A DNA stretch of 64,000 nucleotides from Fuerstiella sp. (lineage in GTDB: Bacteria > Planctomycetota > Planctomycetia > Planctomycetales > Planctomycetaceae), in NCBI GenBank assembly GCA_022447185.1, contig JAKVAY010000038.1, positions 71,838-135,837 on the forward strand, read 5' to 3'. Below are positions 56,677 to 64,000 of the stretch, piece by piece (within the stretch, counting starts at the first letter, position 1; the number at the start of each line of letters is the position of its first letter). The position numbers and the translations under genes are program-made. Under the pieces are notes generated by a model. It made no database searches. It was not told the origin of the DNA and saw only the letters and a list, made by a program, of their open reading frames with translations.

Positions 56677-59346
56677 GTGAGCAACGCAGCGACTGAATTA
56701 AATGTGTCTGATGTTTCCGCCCGCCGTGCATATCTTGCCGAATCTCGTGAGGAAGTCCGGCAGCGACTGGCGGCGGAACTTCCTCCTTCAGAGATATGCG
56801 AATGGTTTTCTGACCGGCTGGATGAATTGCTGATCGCGATGTTGCAGTGCAGCCTGGATCGACAGGGTGTGTCAGAATCGTCGAACCTGATCGTGGCCTG
56901 TGTCGGGGGAAATGGTCGGAGGCGACCGGTACCATGGTCCGACGTGGACCTGTTGATCGTCATGGCATCCAACGCTGGTGAGGAACTCTCGGATGCGCTC
57001 AATTCATTTGTGCGCGACTGCTGGGACACGGGAATGGAACTTGGGCACAGTATTCGTACGTCTGCCGATGTGATTCGATTTGCATCAGATGATATCCAGT
57101 TTGCCACCTCGCTGATCGATATGCGGCTGTTGTTCGGCGACCGACAAATGTATGGGGCGCTGCAGGAAAAACTGGACCGGCGCATATTTCAGGACCGCAG
57201 CGAACATTTTGTTGCCCGTTGTGTCGCATCTCGGCGAGAGGAATGGATGGCTCGTGGTGATTCGGTGAATCAACTGGAACCGGATCTCAAGAAGTCCCCA
57301 GGAGGGTTGCGGGACCTTCATTTGTTGCGATGGATTGCGTACTCCCGTTATGGCGATGCCGATCCTTCGACACTTCTTCAATACGAAGCAATTCGCACAC
57401 GTGAACTGGCTTCGCTGCAGATTGCCGATGAATTTCTCACTGGTCTGCGTCTGGATCTCCATTGTCGTTCGGGGATGAAACAGGACGTGCTGACACGTGA
57501 ACTGCAGTTGGAAATGGTGAAAGAAAAGAATTCTCACGTCGCCGATGTGCGTGCTGCGGCCTCTGCATCCATGCAGGAATACTTCAAACGAACTTCCCCG
57601 GTCGCCGAGATCTCGCGACGTATTTCTGAGTCAACTCGGACAGCTGGACTGCTGACACGTTTGCGGACCGTGCTTATGCCTGGCGCCAGTCTAAAAGGGT
57701 TGCCGGTTCACAATGGTGCGATCAATTTGACGCACACGGGGCTGCAGACTCTTCGGAATAATCCATCCGGTGTGTTGGACGTGTTTGTCCACGGCGCTGA
57801 ACGATGTCTTTCTTTGTCGTCGGATCTTCGCCTGGCGATTTCACGTCTCGTTGCGACATTTCCGGCAGAGCCATCACGTACAAACTGCAGCCAGTTCCGG
57901 AAAATTCTGAGGAGCGGGGCTGGCCTGCCCGAAATGCTTAGGCAAATGCACGAAACCGGTATCCTGGAATGGCTGCTGCCGCCATTTGCTGAGATTCGCT
58001 GTCTGATGCAGTTCAATCACTACCACAGCTATACGGTAGACGAGCACACGCTGAAGACAATTGATGAAGTCATTGCGCTGGAGAATGAAGATTCTCAGCT
58101 CGGGTCAGCTTACCGTAGTGTCCGCCACAAGGCGACACTGCACCTTTCTCTGTTGATGCACGACATCGGAAAAGGACGTGAAGGGGATCATTCAATTATT
58201 GGTGAATCGTTGTGTCATGAAATCGGTACGCGACTGCAAATGGCAGAAAACAAAAAACAGATGATGGCTTTCCTGGTACGCCAGCACCTGTACATGCCGG
58301 ACATGGCTCTGCGACGAGACTATACGGACGCGGCTCTCAACGGTGAGTTTGCACGGATGGTGGGATCTCCCGAACGATTACGCATGCTCTATGTGTTATG
58401 CGCTGTCGATATCAAAGCAGTGGGTCCGGGTGTCTGGACCGAGTGGAAGGCTGAGTTGCTGGCAGATTTGTACAACCGCACAATGCAGATTGTCAGCGGT
58501 CGTCCATCGAATCACGTTGAGCGTGAGTGGATTCAGTCGATTCGTGATCACGTTCACGAAGCCGTCGTTCCGTTCGAATCGGGGCTGACTGTCGAATGGC
58601 CGGCATGGGTAGATCAACAACTGGATGCTCTCCCGGTGTTTTATCTGATGACGGAGGATCCATCGCAGATTGCCCGTGATCTGGATGTCATTCAGCATTT
58701 GGGTGACGCGGAAGTTCGGGTCAACTGTCAGTACGACGTGGAATCAGACACGGTCACCTATCGAATTTTTGCTGCATCGTGTTATGAAGATGGATTCTTC
58801 CACAAGGTTGCCGGGATGCTGAGTGGTCTGAGGAACAATATTCATACAGCTGTATCCTGTGCTGCGGCAGATGGTACAATCGTCGCTCGATTCGTCGTGA
58901 CGGACAACGATTTCGAAGGCGCAGTTCTGCAGAGCCGGATGGATGAAGTGGCCGTTGCTGTTTCCGATGTCCTGACAGGCAGGCGGACGGCTGACAGTGT
59001 GTTTCGTACGAACAGTCTCTTTCAGTCGACGAATCGAGACAAGGCGATGGTGGCCATCGATCCTCAGGTGTGCGTCGACAACGACTGTTCAGATCAGTAC
59101 ACAGTAATAGATGTGTTTGCTATGGACGCACCCGGTTTGCTGTACACCCTGTCGCGGACTTTGTATCAACATGAATTGTCAGTTCAGTTGGCAAGGATTG
59201 GTACCAGCATTGATCAGGTTGTTGATGTTTTTCACGTCACGGATCGTAAGGGCAGTAAAGTAACGGATTCCGATCAACTGGAGCGGATCATCAGCGATCT
59301 TCTGGACGGGATTCGCACACTTCATGACAACGACGAATCACATTGA
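56677..59346 (+). CDS. glnD: [Protein-PII] uridylyltransferase/uridylyl-removing enzyme
   Basis: An 889-aa GlnD. The nucleotidyltransferase domain has GGNGRRRPVPWSDVDLLIVM (Gly-Ser-type motif with the two Asp metal ligands), the HD domain has HLSLLMHDIGKGREGDHS (His-Asp), and two ACT domains lie at the C-terminus (about residues 700-880), which sense glutamine. GlnD adds or removes UMP on PII proteins to signal nitrogen status. The start is GTG at 56677; a weak AGG is nearby. Its stop overlaps the TTG start of the glycosyltransferase by two bases, so the two genes are coupled. Confidence 0.92.
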   Translation: MSNAATELNVSDVSARRAYLAESREEVRQRLAAELPPSEICEWFSDRLDELLIAMLQCSLDRQGVSESSNLIVACVGGNGRRRPVPWSDVDLLIVMASNAGEELSDALNSFVRDCWDTGMELGHSIRTSADVIRFASDDIQFATSLIDMRLLFGDRQMYGALQEKLDRRIFQDRSEHFVARCVASRREEWMARGDSVNQLEPDLKKSPGGLRDLHLLRWIAYSRYGDADPSTLLQYEAIRTRELASLQIADEFLTGLRLDLHCRSGMKQDVLTRELQLEMVKEKNSHVADVRAAASASMQEYFKRTSPVAEISRRISESTRTAGLLTRLRTVLMPGASLKGLPVHNGAINLTHTGLQTLRNNPSGVLDVFVHGAERCLSLSSDLRLAISRLVATFPAEPSRTNCSQFRKILRSGAGLPEMLRQMHETGILEWLLPPFAEIRCLMQFNHYHSYTVDEHTLKTIDEVIALENEDSQLGSAYRSVRHKATLHLSLLMHDIGKGREGDHSIIGESLCHEIGTRLQMAENKKQMMAFLVRQHLYMPDMALRRDYTDAALNGEFARMVGSPERLRMLYVLCAVDIKAVGPGVWTEWKAELLADLYNRTMQIVSGRPSNHVEREWIQSIRDHVHEAVVPFESGLTVEWPAWVDQQLDALPVFYLMTEDPSQIARDLDVIQHLGDAEVRVNCQYDVESDTVTYRIFAASCYEDGFFHKVAGMLSGLRNNIHTAVSCAAADGTIVARFVVTDNDFEGAVLQSRMDEVAVAVSDVLTGRRTADSVFRTNSLFQSTNRDKAMVAIDPQVCVDNDCSDQYTVIDVFAMDAPGLLYTLSRTLYQHELSVQLARIGTSIDQVVDVFHVTDRKGSKVTDSDQLERIISDLLDGIRTLHDNDESH

Positions 59347-60023
59347 AAATTTCGGTCATCATTCCGGCGATTGATGAAGCTCAGGTCATCGGTGCTGCGG
59401 TTGACAGCGCTGTGTGTGCGGGTGCGGATGAAGTAATCCTGGTCGATGGTGGCAGTCAGGACGAAACTTCTGAGGTCGCAGAAACTCATGGTGCCTGTGT
59501 TCTGTCCTCTGCACCGGGACGCGCTCATCAGCAGAATGCGGGAGCACAGGATGCCGCGGGCGATGTTCTGCTGTTCCTGCACGCTGACTGCTGCCTGCCT
59601 GAATTCGGCTTGTCAGAGATCCGTCGCCGTCTTACAGATGAAAAATCCTGCATTGGTGGTTATTTTCGGCAGCGCATTGATGGTTCCCGCATGATTTACC
59701 GCTTGATCGAATCGGGGAATTTGCTGCGAGCTAATACGATGAAATGGGCATATGGTGATCAGGCGATCTTTGTTCGCAGGGGTATCTTTCGTGACATTGG
59801 CGGATTTCCGGAAATTCCGCTGATGGAAGATCTTTACATTATGAAACAACTGAAGCAGCGGGGAGATCTGATCTGTATCGACTCGCCACTGCTGGTGTCG
59901 GCACGTCGCTGGGAAAACCGCGGTACCATACGACAAACACTTTGCAACTGGTCGATGCTTGCGGCTGTTCATCTGGGAGTCTCACCCGCCGTCTTGGCGC
60001 GATTTTATCCTCGAACGACATAG
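59343..60023 (+). CDS. TIGR04283-type family 2 glycosyltransferase
   Basis: A 226-aa glycosyltransferase of the TIGR04283 group. It has the GT2 N-terminus KISVIIPAIDEAQVIGAAV, the DxD-like EVILVDGGSQDETSEVA, GDVLLFLHADCCLPEFG and the acceptor-site GDQAIFVRRGIFRDIGGFPEIPLMED. TIGR04283 enzymes are named for arsenosugar-type clusters, but the substrate is uncertain and no arsM/arsS gene is seen here. The start is TTG 59343 (KISVII directly after), overlapping the glnD stop, so translation is coupled. Its last 42 bases overlap the convergent RFAP synthase gene. Confidence 0.85.
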   Translation: MKISVIIPAIDEAQVIGAAVDSAVCAGADEVILVDGGSQDETSEVAETHGACVLSSAPGRAHQQNAGAQDAAGDVLLFLHADCCLPEFGLSEIRRRLTDEKSCIGGYFRQRIDGSRMIYRLIESGNLLRANTMKWAYGDQAIFVRRGIFRDIGGFPEIPLMEDLYIMKQLKQRGDLICIDSPLLVSARRWENRGTIRQTLCNWSMLAAVHLGVSPAVLARFYPRTT

Positions 60024-60962
60024 TCTGAAACTTCCGGAGCAGCACTTCTGACGATGGCTCCACTGTTCAGTGGCAAAAGCGGACCCGAGGACACGTTCCA
60101 TGATGTCGTTGGCGTATTTTCGCGAGTGAGTAAATACCGCCACCGTCGGTCCCCAAGACGACTGCACCATGGGAAGATCTTCGAAGTCCGGAGTCTGCGA
60201 CAGTCGGCGAATGACACCGCTTGAGTAAACGCCTCCCTGATGTGTTGCAAAGAAGTGTCCGGCGTTCCGACCATACTCTCCCAGAGCATTCTGGAATTGT
60301 TCAAATTGCTCAGTTTCAGCAGCCGGCACAATAGAGTCTCGAATCAGACATACCTGCTGTCTCACCAGGTATTCCGGCATATGTCGTTCTTCCTGGAATA
60401 CTAATTCTTCCCTGTCACCCGAGAGTCCTGCTGATCCCACTGGCGCAATCAGAACGACTTGCCATTTCTCTGGCAGTTCGTACCTGTGCAGTAGGCGGTC
60501 GGATTGATCACTGGGCAGACCGTCGTCAACGACGAATCCGCCGCGGTCGAATCCGAACGTTCCTATGGCAGACCGTCGCATACGATTCAGATCACCGGCC
60601 AGACCCATTGAACCGGCTGGCCGCGGCCGTCCTCCAGCAACGTGGGCGAGGTTTGCAAGAGCGAGAGTGAGTTGTGTACCGGCTCCTAGGCCACGGTGCA
60701 GTGGTATCTCGTCATGTACGGAAACACTCAGCCCGCGGATTCCGAGATACTGACAGAGTTCTGGAAGAAATGTTTCAATCCGTTGGCGGACTTCTGCTGA
60801 CGCGGCAGTACACGATGAAACCTTTGTCTGACTGGCGGAGATGACCCAGCGCGGAGTACGCAGCATCACACCAATCCCGCCAAAGCGATTCGCCGATGAC
60901 GGGCCGCCGCAAATCAGACCAAAATGCAGGCGGGCGCCGGTGACAACTTCCACCGAGTTCAT
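59982..60962 (-). CDS. Beta-ribofuranosylaminobenzene 5'-phosphate synthase (RFAP synthase)
   Basis: A 326-aa GHMP-type enzyme with the RFAP-synthase N-terminus VEVVTGARLHFGLICGG, the region FGGIGVMLRTPRW, and the GHMP-like glycine-rich block HRGLGAGTQLTLALANL (about residues 88-104). The C-terminal part contains MVQSSWGPTVAVFTHSRKYA. The enzyme joins phosphoribosyl pyrophosphate to 4-aminobenzoate with loss of CO2 to give RFAP, the first committed step of tetrahydromethanopterin biosynthesis. Its start overlaps the DUF447 stop by 4 bases (ATGA). Its 3' end overlaps the convergent glycosyltransferase by 42 bases. Confidence 0.88.
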   Translation of the reverse strand: MNSVEVVTGARLHFGLICGGPSSANRFGGIGVMLRTPRWVISASQTKVSSCTAASAEVRQRIETFLPELCQYLGIRGLSVSVHDEIPLHRGLGAGTQLTLALANLAHVAGGRPRPAGSMGLAGDLNRMRRSAIGTFGFDRGGFVVDDGLPSDQSDRLLHRYELPEKWQVVLIAPVGSAGLSGDREELVFQEERHMPEYLVRQQVCLIRDSIVPAAETEQFEQFQNALGEYGRNAGHFFATHQGGVYSSGVIRRLSQTPDFEDLPMVQSSWGPTVAVFTHSRKYANDIMERVLGSAFATEQWSHRQKCCSGSFRLCRSRIKSRQDGG

Positions 60963-61531
60963 AGTGTTTGCTTATACGACTGTTCGATGTAGTTCTGCAG
61001 CATGTCGAACGCATCAGTCTCGGCGACTCCACCGGTTTTTTCAACGGCGGACTTCAAAACGGTCATCTGCGCAGTGACATCGGTGTGTGGAAGCAAATGA
61101 ACGCGAGTTGCCAGAATTGCGGCTTCAATCACGGCGTGACGGGCACGATTGAAGCCAAAAAAAGGTCGTTGTTCACCGCAAGCGACAACCTCAGCATTCA
61201 TCACTGAGCGTTCGTGACTCAGATCCTGGTCGGTGATACGAAATTCAAACCAGCGACAGCAATCAAACAGAATCCGGCCGTCAATGCGGCTGGCTGGACG
61301 GGTCGGTGGAAGTTCTTTCAGTTGTCCGATGGCTGCTTTCGACAACAATTCGACGGAATCGACGACGTGAAACACCCCGCATGCATTTTCATGCAGGTTG
61401 CGAAAAGTTGTGGATGTCCGAAACGGGCGCAAAACGAGACGTTCAAAGTCCCCTTGAACCATTGGGCCCATGGGCGCAACGTTGAGGTTTCCTGCGGAGT
61501 CCAGACTCGTCACAACACCTTCGATGATCAT
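60959..61531 (-). CDS. DUF447 family protein linked to H4MPT biosynthesis
   Basis: A 190-aa DUF447 protein: MIIEGVVTSLDSAGNLNVAPMGPM at the N-terminus with a split-barrel flavin-binding-like fold, LRPFRTSTTFRNLHENACGVFH, then FEFRITDQDLSHERSVMNAEV and RHAVIEAAILATRVHLLP. DUF447 proteins occur with H4MPT genes in methanogens and methylotrophs; the exact reaction is not established, perhaps a reductase or a carrier step in cofactor synthesis. It is the first gene of a two-gene operon with RFAP synthase (4-base overlap). A perfect 16-bp palindrome lies 48 bases upstream and may be its operator. Confidence 0.85.
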   Translation of the reverse strand: MIIEGVVTSLDSAGNLNVAPMGPMVQGDFERLVLRPFRTSTTFRNLHENACGVFHVVDSVELLSKAAIGQLKELPPTRPASRIDGRILFDCCRWFEFRITDQDLSHERSVMNAEVVACGEQRPFFGFNRARHAVIEAAILATRVHLLPHTDVTAQMTVLKSAVEKTGGVAETDAFDMLQNYIEQSYKQTL

Positions 61532-61578
61532 TCACTGAGTCTAACGAGGGAATGCCTCAGACCAAGCGAGCAGACTCT

Positions 61579-61594
61579 TCCCGGCATGCCGGGA
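61579..61594. promoter_or_regulatory. Perfect 16-bp palindrome upstream of the DUF447-RFAP synthase operon
   Basis: TCCCGGCATGCCGGGA is a perfect inverted repeat centred 56 bases before the DUF447 start on the minus strand. Its length and position suit a dimeric regulator's operator. It has no T-run. The same sequence was not noted near mch or fae, so a shared regulon is not shown. Confidence 0.5.
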
Positions 61595-61754
61595 CGTCGC
61601 TGATTGCTCCAAAAATCTGGAACATTATCAACAGTTTTAGTGAAATAAGAAGTTCTTAGAGCCCGGTCTCTGTGACGCAGGACACGGTCGCCCTTTGGTT
61701 GGGATGGCCGAACTCTCAGGAAGTCCTGGGGTGTACGGACAGGCTGGTAGCTGA

Positions 61755-64000
61755 CTACTGCACGATTCCAACATAGAAGCTGAAGATTCGTTCGTCGTCG
61801 AATACTTCTTTGGCAACAGGGAAGCCAAAATCGAACGCGAGGGGGACCTGTCCCATGGCCGGGACTGTGATCCGCAAACCCATACCTACGGTTGCTCGAA
61901 AGCTGCGGAATGACACCTCGTTGTCAACTGTTCCAAAATCGGTGAAGCCGACGACCTGAACCACGTCGTCTGCTGTGACGGGCAAACGATATTCCACTGT
62001 GGAAAGTGTCTGAAACGTACCACCAATGCCCACAACGCCGTCCTGCGGTGACACTCCGCGAAAGGCAAATCCACGAAACGACTGAAAACCACCGGCATAA
62101 TATCGCTCGAAGATTGGTGTGTCGGCGGTCGTGAATCCCAGTGTTGTGGACAGTGTCAGCACCTGACGACCGCTGTCATCAGGTCGACGGAAGAGTGTAA
62201 AGTATCGCCGCGCTTCTCCGTCAAACCGGGAAAACATATAGTCTCCAGCCGCCTGCTCAAAAGCAACTTCCATGAAGTGTCCGTCGCCGGGCATAATGCT
62301 GGCGTCACGGGTGTCATTTGTTGCAGACAGACGAATCGTGGACAGAAAATTGCTGCCGACGGCGTTTGCCAGAATGGACGGTGTGGGGACGCGTGGATTT
62401 TTAACGGTGACTTCTTCCAGTCGCAGTGTGGCATTCACTGATGACTCCGGCGACAGTTGCTGACCCAGACCGACTCGCCCTCCCAGACGATCTTCCTGCC
62501 AGTCATTGAAGAAACGATTGTAATAGAAGCCGCTCAGACTCAGTGCGTAGTCTGTTTGCATGAAGTATTGATCGACCCAGTTCACGGCATACCGGCTGAC
62601 GATGTCACCTGGAGCTGCTTCCGCGCGGAATCTTTGTCCACCCCCGCGGAATGCGCGTCCGTTGACAACATCGGAAAAATTCCGTGGTGGAGCGAACAGA
62701 TCGAAGTTGTTTTCCTCCCAGACAAATGATCCGACAAGTCCGTTGTCGCTGTTGACTCCCGCTCCAAACATGATGCGTCCGGTGCGTCCCTCGGTGCCCA
62801 TTGCGTTGATATCGACGTATCCAGGAGGTTGTGCCTGAGCTTCCCCGTAGAACGGGCTGCCTTCCAGTACAGAATTTCCCCGACCAGGCCCTTGCAATTG
62901 TTGCCGTCCGGGACCCTGGGCTCGAACCACCGTTGGTGTGGCGGGAAGCGTGATGTCCTGAGTCAGCAGTCCCGCCCATGGCCGGTGAAAAAAATCAGGT
63001 TCGACGGGGCGCCAGGAGATGATTGACGCTGGGACCTGCTGGTTGACTCGTTGTGACATATTCGGCAGATCGGGATCTGGCGTTCGAACAGTCGGTTTAA
63101 TGTTGACGGCAGGGCTTCGCAGCTGAGGCGGTACCGGTGATGGTTTTTTCGGAACTGTGAACGCACTGTGTCCGTCCTCGCAGTCCAGGCCGGGAAGCTG
63201 ATCGATTCTGGATGCGAATTCTTCAAGCCAGGAGGCATGCGGTCCGGTACCCGGCACCGGCTGCTGCCCGCGATATGTTCCGTCTGCTGCGGTAAACATA
63301 TCGGTTTCCGGATCGACCCGGACAACTTGCACCTGGACGCCGTTGAAGACCTGGCTGCTGTTGGCTCGACTCTGACCTCGACGAATCAGACGAGGGTCAG
63401 CCAGATCACCAGGACGTATCTGAAGGTTGTTCAGCAACACTGTCTGTTTGGTGTAGGGGCTGTCACCCGAGAATTCTGCGTTGATGTCACGCACGTAACG
63501 CGGGCGGTCTTCGTCAAATCTGAACACCAGATCAACCACTCCGGTTTTTTCCGTAAACAGTGGTACCGGGACGATACTGGCATAGTAGTGACCACGATCC
63601 CAGTATGGCGCTAACATTTCGCGCACATCCTTTGTCAGACGACCAGAATTGAAAAAGTCACCTTCCCGGATCCTCGCATCCTTTTGGAGAGTCTTACCGG
63701 AGAACAAATGGTTGTCTTCATATCGGATCTGGCCGACTTTGTATCGAGGTCCTTCCTTGATGGTGTACACAGCTCGCACCGAACTGCCGTCTTTGGAAAA
63801 CAATGCTTCTGCTTCCACCTGCGCGTCGAAGTATCCAATTCTTTGGCAATAACTCTTTAATGCCTCTTCATCCTGCTTCAGTGTTTCCGGACGATAGATC
63901 CCCTTGATCATTCCGAGAATGGCCGATTTTGTAACAAGATTCTTTTTCAGTGAGCCTTTGCCGATCTGAACGGCGCCCATGATGTCGCGTCTAATGACTC
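61755..64000 (-). CDS. bamA: Outer membrane assembly protein BamA (3' portion, start beyond the right edge)
   Basis: An open frame of about 748 codons reaching the right edge; an ATG at 63980 is internal, with six more codons open before it. POTRA text is seen at the N-terminal part (GMIKGIYRPETLKQDEEALK, YKVGQIRYEDNHLFSGKTL, APYWDRGHYYASIVPVP). After it comes a long Pro-rich, low-complexity linker (about residues 235-405 of the visible part), then the Omp85/D15 barrel with FGAGVNSDNGLVGSFVWEE and the conserved FRGFAFRGVSPQDG loop. BamA inserts beta-barrel proteins into the outer membrane. It is transcribed toward DUF447, 223 bases away. Confidence 0.9.
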   Translation of the reverse strand, partial: VIRRDIMGAVQIGKGSLKKNLVTKSAILGMIKGIYRPETLKQDEEALKSYCQRIGYFDAQVEAEALFSKDGSSVRAVYTIKEGPRYKVGQIRYEDNHLFSGKTLQKDARIREGDFFNSGRLTKDVREMLAPYWDRGHYYASIVPVPLFTEKTGVVDLVFRFDEDRPRYVRDINAEFSGDSPYTKQTVLLNNLQIRPGDLADPRLIRRGQSRANSSQVFNGVQVQVVRVDPETDMFTAADGTYRGQQPVPGTGPHASWLEEFASRIDQLPGLDCEDGHSAFTVPKKPSPVPPQLRSPAVNIKPTVRTPDPDLPNMSQRVNQQVPASIISWRPVEPDFFHRPWAGLLTQDITLPATPTVVRAQGPGRQQLQGPGRGNSVLEGSPFYGEAQAQPPGYVDINAMGTEGRTGRIMFGAGVNSDNGLVGSFVWEENNFDLFAPPRNFSDVVNGRAFRGGGQRFRAEAAPGDIVSRYAVNWVDQYFMQTDYALSLSGFYYNRFFNDWQEDRLGGRVGLGQQLSPESSVNATLRLEEVTVKNPRVPTPSILANAVGSNFLSTIRLSATNDTRDASIMPGDGHFMEVAFEQAAGDYMFSRFDGEARRYFTLFRRPDDSGRQVLTLSTTLGFTTADTPIFERYYAGGFQSFRGFAFRGVSPQDGVVGIGGTFQTLSTVEYRLPVTADDVVQVVGFTDFGTVDNEVSFRSFRATVGMGLRITVPAMGQVPLAFDFGFPVAKEVFDDERIFSFYVGIVQ

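Overview
The window looks like chromosomal DNA of a planctomycete (Planctomycetota, probably Planctomycetales). The main evidence is a paired DUF1501 protein and large PSCyt1/DUF1549/DUF1553 cytochrome-like protein, a PSCyt-type CxxCH signature, a BamA with a long linker, several small proteins that resemble planctomycete-only families, and archaeal-type tetrahydromethanopterin (H4MPT) C1 genes in an otherwise bacterial gene set. No phage, plasmid, CRISPR or intact insertion sequence is seen; the only mobile DNA is a decayed transposase fragment near 3.2 kb.

Layout. 0-5.3 kb (minus): 5' part of nusA behind a structured leader with a perfect intrinsic-terminator hairpin, a small conserved gene, an FHA-domain protein, a transposase remnant, and a ywlE-like phosphatase/rpiB/lipM operon. 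5.7-9.9 kb: a methyltransferase, then a minus-strand run cyclophilin - mch - RimK-like ATP-grasp ligase - inositol-phosphatase-family gene, which is H4MPT-linked. 10-15 kb: DUF1501 and PSCyt1/DUF1549/DUF1553 proteins. 15.6-30 kb: aconitase, a DapA-family lyase, prephenate dehydrogenase, a very Asp-rich small protein, purine nucleoside phosphorylase, a DCC-family thiol protein, a three-domain MFS/acyltransferase/acyl-ACP synthetase, glyA, and a BRCT-MerR-TPR fusion. 30.1-33.0 kb: a translationally coupled flavoprotein - radical SAM - degenerate metallophosphoesterase operon of unknown function, the best candidate for an undescribed system. 33.4-46 kb: a small conserved gene, glycerate 2-kinase, tRNA-Cys, a prepilin-like fragment, a lipoprotein, fae, secreted and membrane proteins, and rpmE/prfA/rbsD-family genes. 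46-52 kb: a thioredoxin-fold lipoprotein without CxxC, a LexA-like repressor lacking its catalytic dyad, an NtrC-type regulator split by a frameshift in an A7 run, and acs. 52.8-64 kb: divergent ileS, glnD, a TIGR04283-type glycosyltransferase, an RFAP synthase/DUF447 operon, and the 3' part of bamA.

How the genes connect. Five or six genes at three separate sites serve H4MPT-dependent C1 oxidation: fae (formaldehyde capture), mch (methenyl-H4MPT cyclohydrolase), RFAP synthase (first committed step of methanopterin synthesis), DUF447, and a RimK-like ligase that could add glutamate to the cofactor. This matches the known presence of dispersed H4MPT genes in planctomycetes. A second theme is loss of catalytic residues while the fold is kept (LexA-like, thioredoxin-like, metallophosphoesterase, IleRS HIGH motif). 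All calls come from reading the sequence; no database search was possible.
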